A DNA stretch of 64,000 nucleotides. Origin: a virus. Position numbers and translations under genes: made by a program. The stretch covers positions 62,001 through 126,000 of IMG/VR virus record IMGVR_UViG_3300034050_000451; one strand, 5' to 3'. Under the pieces are notes generated by a model, which was not told the origin of the DNA, searched no databases, and was given only the letters and a program-made list of their open reading frames with translations. Positions 40,501 to 47,681 of the stretch are shown in pieces. Within the stretch, counting starts at the first letter, position 1, and the number at the start of each line of letters is the position of its first letter.

Positions 40501-42921
40501 AATACCAAATTGTTCGGTATCGATTGGTATAAATCCAGATGCTAAACCATCTTGTAAATCGGTTAGGATAATTGAAGTTAAAATATCATTTTGAGTTGGA
40601 CCATCCATAAGGAAAACCGTCAACTCCCCATCAATAGAATCTCTATTAAATGTTGCGTTATAATTCAACTCACCACTACCAGTTGTACCAGCTTTTAATC
40701 CTCTAATAAATCCACTACTACTTGCTTCAGATAATAGATAATATGATGATGTTGGTTGTCCTAATGGTGTTAATGATGATGATAATACTCTTAACTTTGC
40801 ATCGGAGAATCCAATTTGTGGTAATCCATTTTTTAATATAATTTCATTTGTACCATCAATACGAATAGCTTGTAGTTCTAAATCGTTATCAGAACTATTC
40901 TTTATAAATGTTCCTCTATAAGGTCTAATTTCAAAGTTTACACCACCCTTACCATCAGCAACTCTTGTAATTACAACTTCATCAGTTACTCCTTCTACTT
41001 CTCCAGTAAATCTGATATATTGTACAGTGATATCATTTCTAGAACCAGTAAAATTAGAAACGTTTAATGTTGGAGTAAGTGTGTTTATATTATTTAATAA
41101 ACCCGGATATCTTCCACCAATATATTCAGATGGTAATATATAATCACCAAACTCATCATAGGCACCAGACGTATATGTGATTGAACCAGTTATTACACTT
41201 GTTTCAACATTAAATATAATTGTAGTTGGTGGTAATGGATTAGCAGGTGCAGATGCGGAATCAAACGCAAAATATAATTGATTTGGTGTAATTGTAAGAC
41301 TCTTATTATAAAGATTCAAATTACCACCATCAAATGTTTTTGTTTTTTCTACTGCTACTGGAATGTAATTATTGTTAATATCGTAGAATTCAAAACGATA
41401 ATCAAATGTTTCTTTTTGTAATGTTTTTGGTACAGTTTGTACAAATGTTATTTCATCAGGTGAAAATGAAGTTTCTTGCGATGCTTTAAAACTAATATCA
41501 CTTATATACCAATCACTTCCCTTAACTTCAAAATATAATCTAGCATTATCAAAATCATTAGCTATAATATTTTCACTTAAGTTTACTTTTTGTAATACTG
41601 AAGTTGATGAATCAATTGTAGTAATTGTTTGAGATGTAGGTGTTCCATTTAATGAACCACTTAAAAATACTTTAATAAAATCACCAGTTGTATTTTGTGA
41701 TTTTCTTGCATTTAAATTTAATGTATATTCAACACCTTGTTGGATACTTAAACTTTGAGTTGTATAAAAATACGTTCCCGCATTTGAATTTATTTTGGCC
41801 GAATTAAATAAGAAATCTCTATTAAATTCAACCGAAACTGCATTTGATGAGGTTAACCAATAATTATCTAACCTAATATCAGTTAAATTACCATAGTATT
41901 CTTCAGTAGCAGTTACAGTTTCAATATCTCTTAATAATTCATTAGATTCTAATTGTAAATCTTGAACAAATTCATAATCAGTAAGATTTGATTGAGAACG
42001 TCTAAATACTTTAACTCTTGCCGCATCACCAACGAATGTTTTCATATCGGTGATATTGATTTTTGCAAATGAACCAGTAAGTGCAGTTGCTAAATCAGAA
42101 ACCCCCTCCAAATAATTGAATGTTACTGAGTAGTTTTGATTTGTAAATGATTTTACAATACCATTTTGAGAATATGGTGTAGTTACTATAATTTCAGTAT
42201 CGCTTACAATATCATCAATTATACTACTATAATTTAAGCTATCTACCGTAATAGTTTGACCAACAACAGACCCTGTCCAATTATCACCACTAGCTACATT
42301 TAATCTGTATGATGTTGGTAATGTGAATCCCGTTAATTTTGCGTTTTCATTTGGTACTAAAGGAACACCATTAACAGTACCTGTCTTAGTTATTGCTAAT
42401 GAATTATTATTAAAAATTGGTTTATTTATTTCAGTAATCTCAACTTGAGGTCTACGATAAAATCTAACTCTATCTTCATTGGCAAGGTTTTTATTAACTT
42501 GAAAAGTTCTTTCCCATTTAACATTATATGCACCCTTCCATTCAGCAGGAATATCTCTTGTTACACCATTGTCAACATATTGATTAAGTTCACCTAATAC
42601 AGTAACTTTACCTAATCCAATTGGAGTATCTTCATAAATGTAAACTGCTATTAGTTTGGAAATTCCTTCATAATATTCAGGTATACCATTTCCAGGTTCG
42701 TAATAGATAGGGTCACCATTAACATCTAATATTTCAATTTTGATTTCAGTAGATGGTTGCAAGTATTGCGAACCTTCAATTAGGAATCCATTTTTACCAC
42801 CTGTAAACGTATCATTAAATTCAGTAATTCTGAAATAATCCGAATTTGGGTTATTATCTATTACAAATGTACCAAATGATGATAAATTTTGTTCTGGTGA
42901 ATATTTTTTAATTCTAGCCAT
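34552..42921 (-). CDS. Giant tail fibre protein with two tandem Hint (intein-like) domains
   Basis: A 2789-residue fibre. Most of residues 1-2200 consist of repeated beta-sandwich modules (several copies with DNxxITVELKINP-like and SFSNMTDLTASVEY-like strands), then a region of GSGSLL/SGS beta repeats. Residues 2211-2361 form a Hint domain: C2211 in CLVGTSLIEMGDG, a block-B ECTHSHKH and the end YYVNGILTHN (H2360, N2361) followed by Val. A second Hint domain, 2369-2511, starts with Ser in SVTGDTKIIL, has RVSDSHGFW and ends YVSDDIISHN (H2510, N2511) followed by Asp. Neither has a Cys/Ser/Thr at the +1 position, so they look like self-cleaving intein-like domains rather than standard inteins. 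After them a tip (2512-2789) ends in DGSIIQWGRINSS, a gp53-like fibre end. Chaperone gene follows. Confidence 0.75.
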   Translation of the reverse strand: MARIKKYSPEQNLSSFGTFVIDNNPNSDYFRITEFNDTFTGGKNGFLIEGSQYLQPSTEIKIEILDVNGDPIYYEPGNGIPEYYEGISKLIAVYIYEDTPIGLGKVTVLGELNQYVDNGVTRDIPAEWKGAYNVKWERTFQVNKNLANEDRVRFYRRPQVEITEINKPIFNNNSLAITKTGTVNGVPLVPNENAKLTGFTLPTSYRLNVASGDNWTGSVVGQTITVDSLNYSSIIDDIVSDTEIIVTTPYSQNGIVKSFTNQNYSVTFNYLEGVSDLATALTGSFAKINITDMKTFVGDAARVKVFRRSQSNLTDYEFVQDLQLESNELLRDIETVTATEEYYGNLTDIRLDNYWLTSSNAVSVEFNRDFLFNSAKINSNAGTYFYTTQSLSIQQGVEYTLNLNARKSQNTTGDFIKVFLSGSLNGTPTSQTITTIDSSTSVLQKVNLSENIIANDFDNARLYFEVKGSDWYISDISFKASQETSFSPDEITFVQTVPKTLQKETFDYRFEFYDINNNYIPVAVEKTKTFDGGNLNLYNKSLTITPNQLYFAFDSASAPANPLPPTTIIFNVETSVITGSITYTSGAYDEFGDYILPSEYIGGRYPGLLNNINTLTPTLNVSNFTGSRNDITVQYIRFTGEVEGVTDEVVITRVADGKGGVNFEIRPYRGTFIKNSSDNDLELQAIRIDGTNEIILKNGLPQIGFSDAKLRVLSSSLTPLGQPTSSYYLLSEASSSGFIRGLKAGTTGSGELNYNATFNRDSIDGELTVFLMDGPTQNDILTSIILTDLQDGLASGFIPIDTEQFGIKSRTEREFTPNIGRVTGSFYLRGTNEAPISGTLNIFPSMSVDPETIEPYYYMFYVTGTFDRRISVEVTDFDNNIINSGIPGQNGIPFYEAVQTKQLSTKFTYLEDYTSASISIDKTFVSVPDGDPGDDAIVVKINPNPITLNADQRGRVFSYETAATDITITQGFLPLIFTSSKKPGTFTTASIITKGIQYSTFDEIMGDASMSISGFSNMTDLTASVEYKLEIHPFYTASYYTQSFFQQFQKSVDGAAAINIELAPTILALSADENGGVYDYTTTNTTLKVKQGDEYLEFNSQELPGTFTASISVNNITVGLLTASKTETTDNGLNDTMLFVSMSNMTDDSASIDYSILIRPFSITNGIVTGSQYVTRTQSFTKQKEGVNARSVSLAASSLVVNFDGDGVVTSPLDSIFLTATAFNVTASQTYYQYFKDGFAYSTISTDNVFEIGSGDATSPGENATWQVQIRDGNTTSGVIATSEVTITGIKAGADNYQVSLTNPATAVLVETDGSTTLTGTGTQIRAFKGTTELTHVSTYSEETLDLIGNVIGTLGEFSASLYSKPGFITQTNRPTGSPATVAPIQTWANPQDNKAATIVYKVDIENGRATYFLSQSLTTVFEGATGPGVVFRGEWSGSTNYLFDLNQKRRDAVLFDKNGDGTPEMYYATKLPSGPHTYLSNTVSGLYTQSIDTVPSGYTLIGAKQPNTQTDYWEELGEEDFFVAAKIGIFEESFIKNTINVGSPATSYDVNPQITIYGGDSEPYISIGQSIQGYGQKGVYIGVTEDGGPTGTAGTTGLLSIENGDGTRHLRWDGNELNVSGIVSASAGKFGGWIIDPSGIYFPTTFPVGYQYNTEVTASLHNDVYAGLNNLVGFGANRALKGPNPFDGSGSALLTVFGTLTTNHRILSASNSASNSEIGNSKLFLSNGLYADSSSYQIAFHTTSSLQVVSSSLDSYIAWPSGANYLEVRQTGDFPLSYYDFIQELLYDQPESAYPEVPSDLKSHIIKAFDVAVLGIGNVLNFPAMKIYGISEDETRLFLSASNPYGQTIKFNSAASASYYYPNTNGDYTYTQGSLSAGSREFRIISGEGLRLSTSGSTLNQSDKPYLSMGQLSQSFDEVGVFLGFPSGSDDPLFSLRSKDGAYLNYTGDGVNFSGNVQGSTINGSEINGGAINIGIISGSNPIRYNFTVDANGNVNANNAGLSGSINATDGRIGDWIIDADSGNLRDDNSEIIFDPSLPELQFYTGSEKKVIISPSNELTTTTGDVKYFQFTGSGVVYPTPQSVTTNTSNANFVYSSYMVSLPSTGSYNVTAAGALEVALNIPAVSVSIPAGVSHTTSYPSYLPTFNGQFHGGYSSPSVAYAELNLEAVNISTGVVVGRTLLGTAAAVSSYNAGNYYTGEYIEEGGGGTCLVGTSLIEMGDGSFKQIKDIQIGDFIKSLDIDSLTPKYSEENDWTATHISDSEKTIEEVLDIKSYADNEIYNINNGLIECTHSHKHIIKQNGVWCIKTTDKINVGDIFLNSENEEVEITSITINEKTDDVYNIRVSGKHTYYVNGILTHNVKLESFVSVTGDTKIILSSGETILAKDVVEGEKIIAWSWNDKLDNTEVNKFSEFEIAKIKKRKVDKVYKVSAGGKTIRVSDSHGFWLNDNKQIKTVELVAGKSMINIKDGNGIKLVLVDSVEIIKTDEWVYTFSVPGVHNYVSDDIISHNDGTWTYISTNTISGYQNNVSAQTGVTRSMNLTSTGNIRFRYSIRFYGYSGQRANIGSSINSYSFTYQSHTVGPTLANTPTYDTILNVSVPSNFVEIKAGGIQVVSTPDTYVRIPRKPAGSANQEVLKAAGGISYFEKTVGLGVDTSTAINSKGDIIPESDSLYNIGNSSNRFAYTYTDNLIGLGNQHQTNTVASSMSTNNYQKLSDGSIIQWGRINSSANVTFPVTFGSPPVVTCASYRSSNGSNGYNHIYNLTTSGVSLVLDSVDGYWIAIGNLPTG
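35390..36291 (-). other. Tandem Hint domains within the fibre gene
   Basis: The two Hint domains are encoded side by side: the first from 36291 (Cys2211) to 35839 (Asn2361), the second from about 35817 (Ser2369) to 35389 (Asn2511), with seven residues between them. Domain lengths (151 and 143 residues) equal that of mini-inteins or bacterial intein-like domains without a homing endonuclease. Sequence similarity between the two is low, so they did not arise by recent duplication. Flanks are a Gly-rich extein end (EEGGGGT) and DGTWTYIS. Confidence 0.75.
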
Positions 42922-42950
42922 TTAACTAAGATTTCTTTGTTGTTTCTCTT

Positions 42951-42959
42951 TATAAGTAT
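42951..42959 (-). promoter_or_regulatory. Candidate late promoter motif of the fibre gene
   Basis: ATACTTATA on the gene strand, 30 bases before the fibre ATG. A near copy (ATACTTATT) in the opposite direction lies at 42979-42987, 52 bases before the rightward gene at 43039, so this gap may hold two divergent promoters. Confidence 0.5.
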
Positions 42960-43038
42960 TTGTATTTTTTAAATATACATACTTATTCTAAAGAAAACTA
43001 AAGAGTTCTAAAGAATGGTTAGTTTAATACGATAAATT

Positions 43039-43212
43039 ATGAATAAGAAATATGCTATGTTACAAATTGATGCTGAGGTTCATCAATTGTTAAAAGATTT
43101 TTGTAAAGATAAGGGTTATAAAATGAATGGGTTGGTTGAGAGTCTAATTAAAGATAAAGTATCCCCATTTAAAACTCAACAACCAACCAATATTTTAAGA
43201 ACTAGAACTTAA
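43039..43212 (+). CDS. Ribbon-helix-helix (Arc/CopG-like) small DNA-binding protein
   Basis: A 57-residue protein, the only rightward gene I can support. MNKKYAMLQIDAEVHQLLKD begins with a short beta strand (YAMLQID) followed by two helices (DAEVHQLLKDFCKDKG and MNGLVESLIKDK), the exact pattern of ribbon-helix-helix repressors, which bind DNA as dimers through the strand. The C-terminal tail is basic (NILRTRT). The gene meets the nuclease gene end to end with an 11-base convergent overlap. A phage transcription regulator is likely; possible targets are the repeated AAAATTTTCCA sites at 47565-47678, but that is only a guess. Confidence 0.65.
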   Translation: MNKKYAMLQIDAEVHQLLKDFCKDKGYKMNGLVESLIKDKVSPFKTQQPTNILRTRT

Positions 43213-46200
43213 CGCTAGAGAACCCATTCACTTTTTTAATTTCCATTAAGGAATCTACTACATCTCGCATTGAATCAATATGTGATATAATCATCACAAA
43301 GTCAAATTGAGTTTTAAGATAAGCGAACAACATATACAATGATGTTAAGTTCTCATTATCTAATGTTCCAAATCCTTCATCCACTACTAAGAAGTTTGGA
43401 CGAGGCAGGTTACATACGTTGATTAGAGCGATTCTAATTGCCAATCCTGATATAAACTTCTCCATACCACTACACATCTCTAAACTCCATTTCTGGTCAT
43501 CATAGACAATATTAGCGTTGATGTTTTTACCATCCATATCCAATTGAACTCCGAACTCTACAATTTGACCTAAGATATTATTAACCTCACCTTCAATCAT
43601 AGGAAGTGCCTTTGATATCAATTCATATGATATACCATCCTTACTTAATGCATTTAAATAGTATTCATATAATCCAAATTGTTCTTCTAACTCCTCAACC
43701 TCTTTTATTCTCGCCTCAATAGTTTCCTTTTGATTTGTAAGGGATGATACATCACCATTTAAGTTAAGAAGTAATTTATTCTTTTGCTCTACTAATGTTT
43801 TAGAAGATGCTAAATCAGTTCTTACAATTTGAATTTCAGTTCTGATTTCTTTGTTCTTTTGGATTTGTTTTTCATTCTCCAAATAATCAGCTATAAGTTG
43901 TGTAACTTCCTTAACTTCATTCTCTAGCTTAACTTCTTGAGTTTCAATTGTTGATAACTTGTTAATAAGTGTTGATAACTCTCGTTCTACCTTAGTTTCA
44001 TCTGATTTGGTATCACTTAACAACTTCCAACTTACTTCATAATTCAATAATGAATTTACAGATGATTCTAATTCTAACTTAGTTTCATTATACTGAGATT
44101 GCCTTTCCTTAAATTCTTTAATAGATTCAACGGCTTCCTTTTTAGCTTCTAAAATAGTTGCTGAGTTTTCCATACAAACATTACAATCTTCATTGTACTT
44201 ATGGGAATCTAAATGTTCCTTTTTATCATATAAAGATTCTAACTTAATATCAATCTTTTCAATTTCGTTTGTAAGGGTTTGTAATTGCTCCCTTTGAGTT
44301 TTTAATCTACCAATACCACTTTCTATATCTGCTTCATCAAATCCCTCCAATGCCCCTAATAACCTATCTCTATCGGATTGTAATATAACGATATCAGCTT
44401 TAGTTTTAGATTGTTGTTTCAACAAGTCGATTAAATTATTTCCTAATGTCGATTTTTTATTTTCTAATTCAGTTAATGAATATGTATCCGATTTTAAAGG
44501 AACTATTTTTTCGTTGAGAGAAATTAATTTTTGATTGTAGGTATCCACACTTCCAGTTGCTTCATTAAGTTGAGCTTCTATCAAACTATACTCTTTGTTC
44601 TTACTAATAAGGTTAGTTTCTATATCAGCTAATCGTTGAGTGAAATCATCCTGCTTAAACTTTCTGATTAGAGAAGCGTTATCCCTATTTTCATCCGATG
44701 CTATGGTGTATAACTTATCAAATACATCAACTCCCATAAACTGAGCAAGAATCTCTTTACGTTCGGTTTGTGATTTATCAATAAATAGTGCGTTATTACC
44801 CTGAAGTGATAATGTAGTTAATACAAAATCCTCATAACTTCCCATATATTGTTGGATGATGGAATTGGTTTCCCTCCTTTGCTCTCCATTCAAAGAGGTA
44901 ACCAACCCATCTTCAACTTTCCAAAAGTCAACATCAACTTTGATGTTTTTTCCTTTATTAATTATTTTTGCTTTCCTTTCAATAAAGTAATTAATCCCAT
45001 CGATTTGGAAATTAAGTTTACAGTCAAATTCCGTTTTTCTATTATTAAGAATGTTCTTTGCTAAATACGTTCTACTTGTCTTGTCAAAAATACAAAATGA
45101 AATAGCATCAAATAGAGATGATTTACCACTAGCATTTGGTGCAAATACACCAACCATTCCCTTAGCGTTATCAAAACGAATTAAGTTGTTTGGTCCATAT
45201 GAAAACATATTTGAAAACTCAAATGTCTTTGGTATCCATTGTATATTAGGAATACTTTCCTCATCAACTAATCGAGTATTTAATTCTCTATTAATTTGTT
45301 GAATCTTATCAATCGTATCAGCATCAGCGAAGTATTGTCTTTTTAGATAATCTCTAATCAATTCATTTTGGAATTCAACATCCCTAACATTACCAATAGA
45401 AAGTTTATCATCATAATTACCAGTCTTTTGTTTGGATAATGTATCCATTCTAGTTACTGTAAATTCTTCAACTTTGTATTTCTTTTTGATATCAGTTAAT
45501 ACTCTTTTAATTTTAGATGGGTCAGTATTGGAAATACGAACTCTCAAACGAGGTTTTGCCGGCATATCCGTAACCGCTGGTACAACCCCATTAATTACAT
45601 CTAATGTATAAAACCCATAATCATTTTCAATATCAAATTCCTCAAATGTTCTTGATTCAACATCCCATAAAAGGTAACCATGCTTATCCAATGATTCTCC
45701 GTGGTTTTGTTGGATAAGTGAACCAGCATATGCAATGGTAGGAATACCCAACGTTTGTCTTTTATGGATATCACCTAACATAACCATATCAAATCCTTCA
45801 AACATATCAGTTGTAAATGAATTTGATGATACAGTATAACCAATATCAGTTTCTGCATTATTTACAGGCCCGTGAAATAAACAAATTTTATTCTCACCTT
45901 CTACCACTTCAGCCTTTGGCCAATTCTCTTTTTTGTCAAGTATCGAATACACAACAAAAGTAATATTGTTAAAGGGATAGATGCCAGTATCTCTAAGATA
46001 GTGAATTCTTTCATTATTTAAGTTTTCTACGATTGGTGTAAGTACATCCAATCTATAATTATTATTTAAGTTACAGTCGTGATTTCCGGTAATTAAAAAT
46101 GTTTCTTTTAAATTAGCACATTCGGTTAGAAACCAACTAATCTCTCTAACCAATTCCGGACTCATTTCAGTTTTAGCATGGGCAATATCACCAGCCAAAT

Positions 46201-46333
46201 AGATAATAGAATTTTCAATATTATCTTTTCTAACATTTTCTAAAAACTTATTGAATACATCTCTGTACTCATTATGTCTTTTTAAGTTACGGATATGTAA
46301 ATCCGCTAAGTGATAGATTTTTTCTACTTTCAT
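43202..46333 (-). CDS. Single-chain gp47-gp46 (SbcD-SbcC / Mre11-Rad50) recombination nuclease
   Basis: A 1043-residue fusion. Residues 1-340: calcineurin-type phosphoesterase of Mre11/SbcD/T4 gp47 with DLHIR (11-15), GDIAH (48-52), GNHD (83-86), HGPVN (154-158) and GDIHKR (187-192). Residues about 365-1043: SbcC/Rad50/T4 gp46 ABC ATPase with Walker A APNASGKSS (398-406), long coiled coils broken by a zinc hook CNVC (717-720), the signature region LEMCSGMEKF and Walker B FLVVDEGFG (about 978-987). In T4 and bacteria these are two proteins; here one frame with no stop covers both. It resects DNA ends for recombination-dependent replication. The start overlaps the primase gene stop by 4 bases, so both are one unit. 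Confidence 0.9.
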   Translation of the reverse strand: MKVEKIYHLADLHIRNLKRHNEYRDVFNKFLENVRKDNIENSIIYLAGDIAHAKTEMSPELVREISWFLTECANLKETFLITGNHDCNLNNNYRLDVLTPIVENLNNERIHYLRDTGIYPFNNITFVVYSILDKKENWPKAEVVEGENKICLFHGPVNNAETDIGYTVSSNSFTTDMFEGFDMVMLGDIHKRQTLGIPTIAYAGSLIQQNHGESLDKHGYLLWDVESRTFEEFDIENDYGFYTLDVINGVVPAVTDMPAKPRLRVRISNTDPSKIKRVLTDIKKKYKVEEFTVTRMDTLSKQKTGNYDDKLSIGNVRDVEFQNELIRDYLKRQYFADADTIDKIQQINRELNTRLVDEESIPNIQWIPKTFEFSNMFSYGPNNLIRFDNAKGMVGVFAPNASGKSSLFDAISFCIFDKTSRTYLAKNILNNRKTEFDCKLNFQIDGINYFIERKAKIINKGKNIKVDVDFWKVEDGLVTSLNGEQRRETNSIIQQYMGSYEDFVLTTLSLQGNNALFIDKSQTERKEILAQFMGVDVFDKLYTIASDENRDNASLIRKFKQDDFTQRLADIETNLISKNKEYSLIEAQLNEATGSVDTYNQKLISLNEKIVPLKSDTYSLTELENKKSTLGNNLIDLLKQQSKTKADIVILQSDRDRLLGALEGFDEADIESGIGRLKTQREQLQTLTNEIEKIDIKLESLYDKKEHLDSHKYNEDCNVCMENSATILEAKKEAVESIKEFKERQSQYNETKLELESSVNSLLNYEVSWKLLSDTKSDETKVERELSTLINKLSTIETQEVKLENEVKEVTQLIADYLENEKQIQKNKEIRTEIQIVRTDLASSKTLVEQKNKLLLNLNGDVSSLTNQKETIEARIKEVEELEEQFGLYEYYLNALSKDGISYELISKALPMIEGEVNNILGQIVEFGVQLDMDGKNINANIVYDDQKWSLEMCSGMEKFISGLAIRIALINVCNLPRPNFLVVDEGFGTLDNENLTSLYMLFAYLKTQFDFVMIISHIDSMRDVVDSLMEIKKVNGFSSVKF

Positions 46334-47268
46334 AAATTATTAAGTTTGGATAGGATTAAGGAATCCCATTCCGTTATATTTGCGTTTTTAACTAAATCAT
46401 TAACCTCATCAAATCCCATATCACCAGCATCTTTACCAATTGGAATAATGTTTTTAACACTTATCCCATTTTTAGTAAAGTATTCAGAATGTTTAACTGA
46501 ATCACTAACAGCATCCGAATCTAATATGATTGTGATTTCCTTAACGCCTCTTTCAAATATTTTCTTCTTTAATGTTTTTGGTAAAAACTTACCTAAGATT
46601 GGAATTACATTTCTCTTAACTGAGAATGAATCAAATACACCTTCCACCAATGTAATAGGTTCGTTCCAATTGATTTGATTATCAAATACAATTACATCTC
46701 TACTAACAGGTGGATTTTTATATTTCATTGTAGCATCTTCATAAAACGAACGAGCTACAAAATAATTTAATTCATCATTCTCATTATAAGATGGTACAAT
46801 TACTCTACCACCATATAATCCATCTTCACAATACCCCATACCATATTTAAGAATCTCATCTTTAGAAATTCCTCTACGATGTAGATATCCCAACGCTTGG
46901 TTGTATGCGATGTTGATTGATTTTGGTTTGATGTGTAATGGTTTGAATTCTTTTGGAAGTTGTAGTTTAATTACTTCCTCATTCTCATCCGAACTAGTTG
47001 GTGTGTAATCACCATAAATGGATATTATTTTACCCAACTCATTTCTATCCACATTTAATTTGCGGAGTAATGATTGGATACTACGTCCTTTTGAATCACA
47101 AACCCAACAATGCCAATATTGGGTATCCAAATTGACTTGTAGTTTCTTTTTGTGGTGATGACAAAATGGACAATGATGGGTTTGTTCGTTGCCCTTCAAA
47201 GAAGTACCAACGCCTAAAACACCATCTAATACATTTATAACAATTAATTTATTTCTAGCGGAGAGCAT
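46330..47268 (-). CDS. 61: DNA primase (gp61-like, CHC2 zinc finger + TOPRIM)
   Basis: A 312-residue primase. The N-terminal zinc finger has CPFC (33-36) and CWVC (54-57) with the strand pair between (KLQVNLDTQYWHC). The TOPRIM catalytic core shows LVEGVFDSF (E209) and IILDSDAVSDS (D250, D252), the metal-binding acids. Length is near T4 gp61 (342). It makes RNA primers for lagging-strand synthesis with a helicase not seen in this window. A Bacteroidota-type promoter at 47290-47321 lies just upstream and would drive the primase and the nuclease gene together. Confidence 0.9.
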   Translation of the reverse strand: MLSARNKLIVINVLDGVLGVGTSLKGNEQTHHCPFCHHHKKKLQVNLDTQYWHCWVCDSKGRSIQSLLRKLNVDRNELGKIISIYGDYTPTSSDENEEVIKLQLPKEFKPLHIKPKSINIAYNQALGYLHRRGISKDEILKYGMGYCEDGLYGGRVIVPSYNENDELNYFVARSFYEDATMKYKNPPVSRDVIVFDNQINWNEPITLVEGVFDSFSVKRNVIPILGKFLPKTLKKKIFERGVKEITIILDSDAVSDSVKHSEYFTKNGISVKNIIPIGKDAGDMGFDEVNDLVKNANITEWDSLILSKLNNL

Positions 47269-47289
47269 ATATTTAAATTATGGTTTATA

Positions 47290-47321
47290 CAAATATACGA
47301 ATAATATTTGATATATCCAAA
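47290..47321 (-). promoter_or_regulatory. Bacteroidota-type promoter of primase and recombination nuclease
   Basis: TTTG (47321-47318), 20-base spacer, TATATTTG (47297-47290) on the gene strand; the -7 box is 22 bases before the ATG at 47268. Exact match to the TTTG/TAnnTTTG consensus. The -33 box overlaps the end of the preceding gene. Confidence 0.75.
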
Positions 47322-47522
47322 TTAAATACCAGAATTCTTTACTTCTCTTAAAAATTCAGCTAATAGTTCTAATTGCTTGATTACATTTGTATCACCATTA
47401 CGTGCTTGCATTCCCCTAACAATATCTTGGATTGAAGTTGCTGCTACAATTAGAGCATCATCCTTTGAATTTAAGAATGCTTCCGAAATATTGAATTTTT
47501 GTGCTACTTGTGTTAAGTTCAT
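47322..47522 (-). CDS. Small unknown protein
   Basis: A 66-residue protein, mainly helical, not recognised. It begins MNLTQVAQKFNISEAFLNSK, which resembles the start of a small helix-turn-helix, and ends KQLELLAEFLREVKNSG. No cysteine and no membrane segment. It is transcribed from the duplicated promoter region at 47554-47681, so it is likely an early gene. A regulatory role would fit its size and place but cannot be shown. Confidence 0.5.
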   Translation of the reverse strand: MNLTQVAQKFNISEAFLNSKDDALIVAATSIQDIVRGMQARNGDTNVIKQLELLAEFLREVKNSGI

Positions 47523-47553
47523 AATATGTTCTATTTAATTTATAGTTTATACT

Positions 47554-47681
47554 CAAATATACGAAAAATTTCCCAGTATACCAAATATTTTTGATAAAAT
47601 TTTCCACTATAAATTGATTTAAGTACAAATATAGTGAAAATTTTCCATTATACCAAGTCTTTTCGGTAAAATTTTCCACTA
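47554..47681 (-). promoter_or_regulatory. Duplicated promoter/operator region (two 56-bp units)
   Basis: Two units of 56 bases (47554-47609 and 47626-47681, period 72, about 47 of 56 bases equal) each contain a Bacteroidota-type promoter on the gene strand: TTTG-N20-TATATTTG (boxes at 47585-47582 and 47561-47554) and CTTG-N20-TATATTTG (47657-47654 and 47633-47626). The plus-strand word AAAATTTTCCA occurs exactly at 47596, 47637 and 47668 and with one change at 47565, two per unit and 31 bases apart within each. This looks like paired promoters with four operator sites before the 66-residue gene. Confidence 0.65.
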
